Assembly: GCA_905182995.1 (NCBI GenBank)
Contig: CAJJDP010000024.1
Location: 555,785-619,784, forward strand
Origin: Paramecium octaurelia
Taxonomy: Eukaryota; Ciliophora; Oligohymenophorea; Peniculida; Parameciidae
DNA length: 64,000 nt
Reading direction: 5' to 3'
The notes under the pieces were generated by a model. The model made no database searches. It worked only from the letters and a program-made list of their open reading frames with translations, and was not told the origin of the DNA. How positions within the stretch are numbered: the first letter of the stretch is position 1; every line of letters starts with the position of its first letter. Shown piece after piece: positions 63,286-64,000 of this stretch. Both the position numbers and the translations under genes were made by a program.

Positions 63286-64000
63286 TCACACAAATAGCCC
63301 TTTTTATCGACTTTGGAACTTTTTATAATTATTTAAAAGTTTTTCTTCCTGATTTTGGGATGATTAATTATTTGCCTGAGAATGCTCCTTACTTTTGAGA
63401 AGATATTTATTAGAGACAAAATCCCTAAGCTTTTGATTTTATTCTCCAATATTTATACCTTTTCTACTTAATGATCTTTAAAAGGTAGCCAGCTTTTAAT
63501 CTGTATTAATACCTCTAATTTATATTGAACCAAATCCATTTTATTTTTGATTTATTTTATCATATTCTTTTTCAAATTTGACCATATGATAGCCTATATT
63601 CTGACACAACTATTTTATCTCTTGTGCTTATACATCATCCTTTATATCTTTCAAATTCATTGAAATAATGGTTATATTGTTGTCTTCCATTTAAATACAT
63701 GATTTTGGATTATTAGTGTGTTGAGATGGACTCTATGATTTTTAAGGGTAATTCATCATGCGTCTTTTCAATTCAGAAATGTGTTGTTTACTTTCATCAT
63801 TTTAGCCTTTAGATCTGGATTTAACATTCTCTGTTTTGTTTAATCGTATCAATTCTTATTAATGTATTGAATAGTTTTCCTTTTCTCCTTTTGAGAAATT
63901 TATCTATTTGGTAGATTGCCTTTCCTAAGATTTTGATTCTTTTGATGAGAGCACCTAATTATCATCTTGTAACGTCAATTTATTGGGATTAATTATTTTT
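63286..64000 (-). CDS. Charged low-complexity/coiled-coil protein, 5' end outside the window
   Basis: The last 238 codons of a minus-strand gene that begins beyond the window. Ser/Lys/Gln-rich (SSKESKSQERQSTK), with one hydrophobic-helical stretch (MEDNNITIISMNLKDIKDD) and a coiled C-terminal part (IGEQNQKLRDFVSNKYLLK). No family recognised. No intron is required in the visible part. Confidence 0.65.

Noticed and set aside
1-64000. tRNA, rRNA, telomere repeats or virus-like elements
   Set aside because: I looked for cloverleaf-like blocks, GC-richer RNA regions, G4T2/G3T3-type repeats and polymerase or capsid motifs and found none I could support.

Overview
This window looks like macronuclear DNA of a ciliate, most likely Paramecium. 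It is very AT-rich. Long reading frames stay open only if TAA and TAG are read as glutamine and TGA is the sole stop. Genes are separated by tens to a few hundred bases and are cut by tiny introns (20-34 nt, mostly GTA...TAG). Standard-code ORF calling breaks nearly all of these genes, so the models below were built by hand with the ciliate code. In almost every spliced model the exon lengths sum to a multiple of three, which is an internal check.

Layout. 1-5888: one very large uncharacterised gene whose 5' end is disturbed; bases 1-976 repeat 1344-2319 exactly and are joined through a single N, probably an assembly fault. 5.9-9.1 kb: three small unknown genes and a gene-poor 1.7 kb. 9.9-16.0 kb: a TLDc protein, an ULK/Atg1-like kinase divergent from an Atg8/GABARAP gene, a DUF4604 (KIAA1143-like) protein and an enkurin-like ciliary protein. 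16.8-24.0 kb: a MORN-repeat protein, a CENP-B/Tc5-type HTH protein, two tandem kelch genes 16 bp apart, and proteasome lid subunit Rpn5. 24.0-31.7 kb: a BK/Slo-type potassium channel, a Ser/Thr kinase, a small secreted Cys-rich protein, a coiled-coil protein and a monoglyceride-lipase-like hydrolase. 32.4-38.5 kb: a glutamine-rich RING-H2 protein carrying a 111-bp coding repeat, a Lys/Pro/Gln-rich protein, a Brl1/Brr6-like nuclear-envelope protein and the haem A synthase COX15. 38.6-45.9 kb: a small unknown gene, a PX-BAR sorting nexin, a SAM plus double-FHA protein, a DHHC palmitoyltransferase and an unknown helical protein. 46.4-51.4 kb: a coiled-coil protein, a TBC-TLDc protein (TBC1D24/Skywalker-like), a secreted CHAP amidase, a doubtful small gene and a small HTH-like gene. 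52.3-64 kb: a low-complexity protein and a basic protein starting 10 bp apart in opposite directions, a SAPS-like protein, a B-box-like/SPRY protein, a La-related protein, a C2-like/coiled-coil protein, ribosomal protein uL22 (L17), and two coiled-coil genes, the last cut by the window edge.

Themes are housekeeping (proteasome, ribosome, COX assembly), membrane trafficking and autophagy (Atg1-like, Atg8, SNX, TBC-TLDc, DHHC), cilia (enkurin, MORN) and ubiquitin signalling. I saw no rRNA, tRNA, CRISPR array, telomere repeat, virus-like element or intact transposon. I found no single new multi-gene system; the best leads are the divergent Atg1/Atg8 pair, the in-frame 111-bp glutamine repeat, the SAM-double-FHA protein and several non-standard splice sites.
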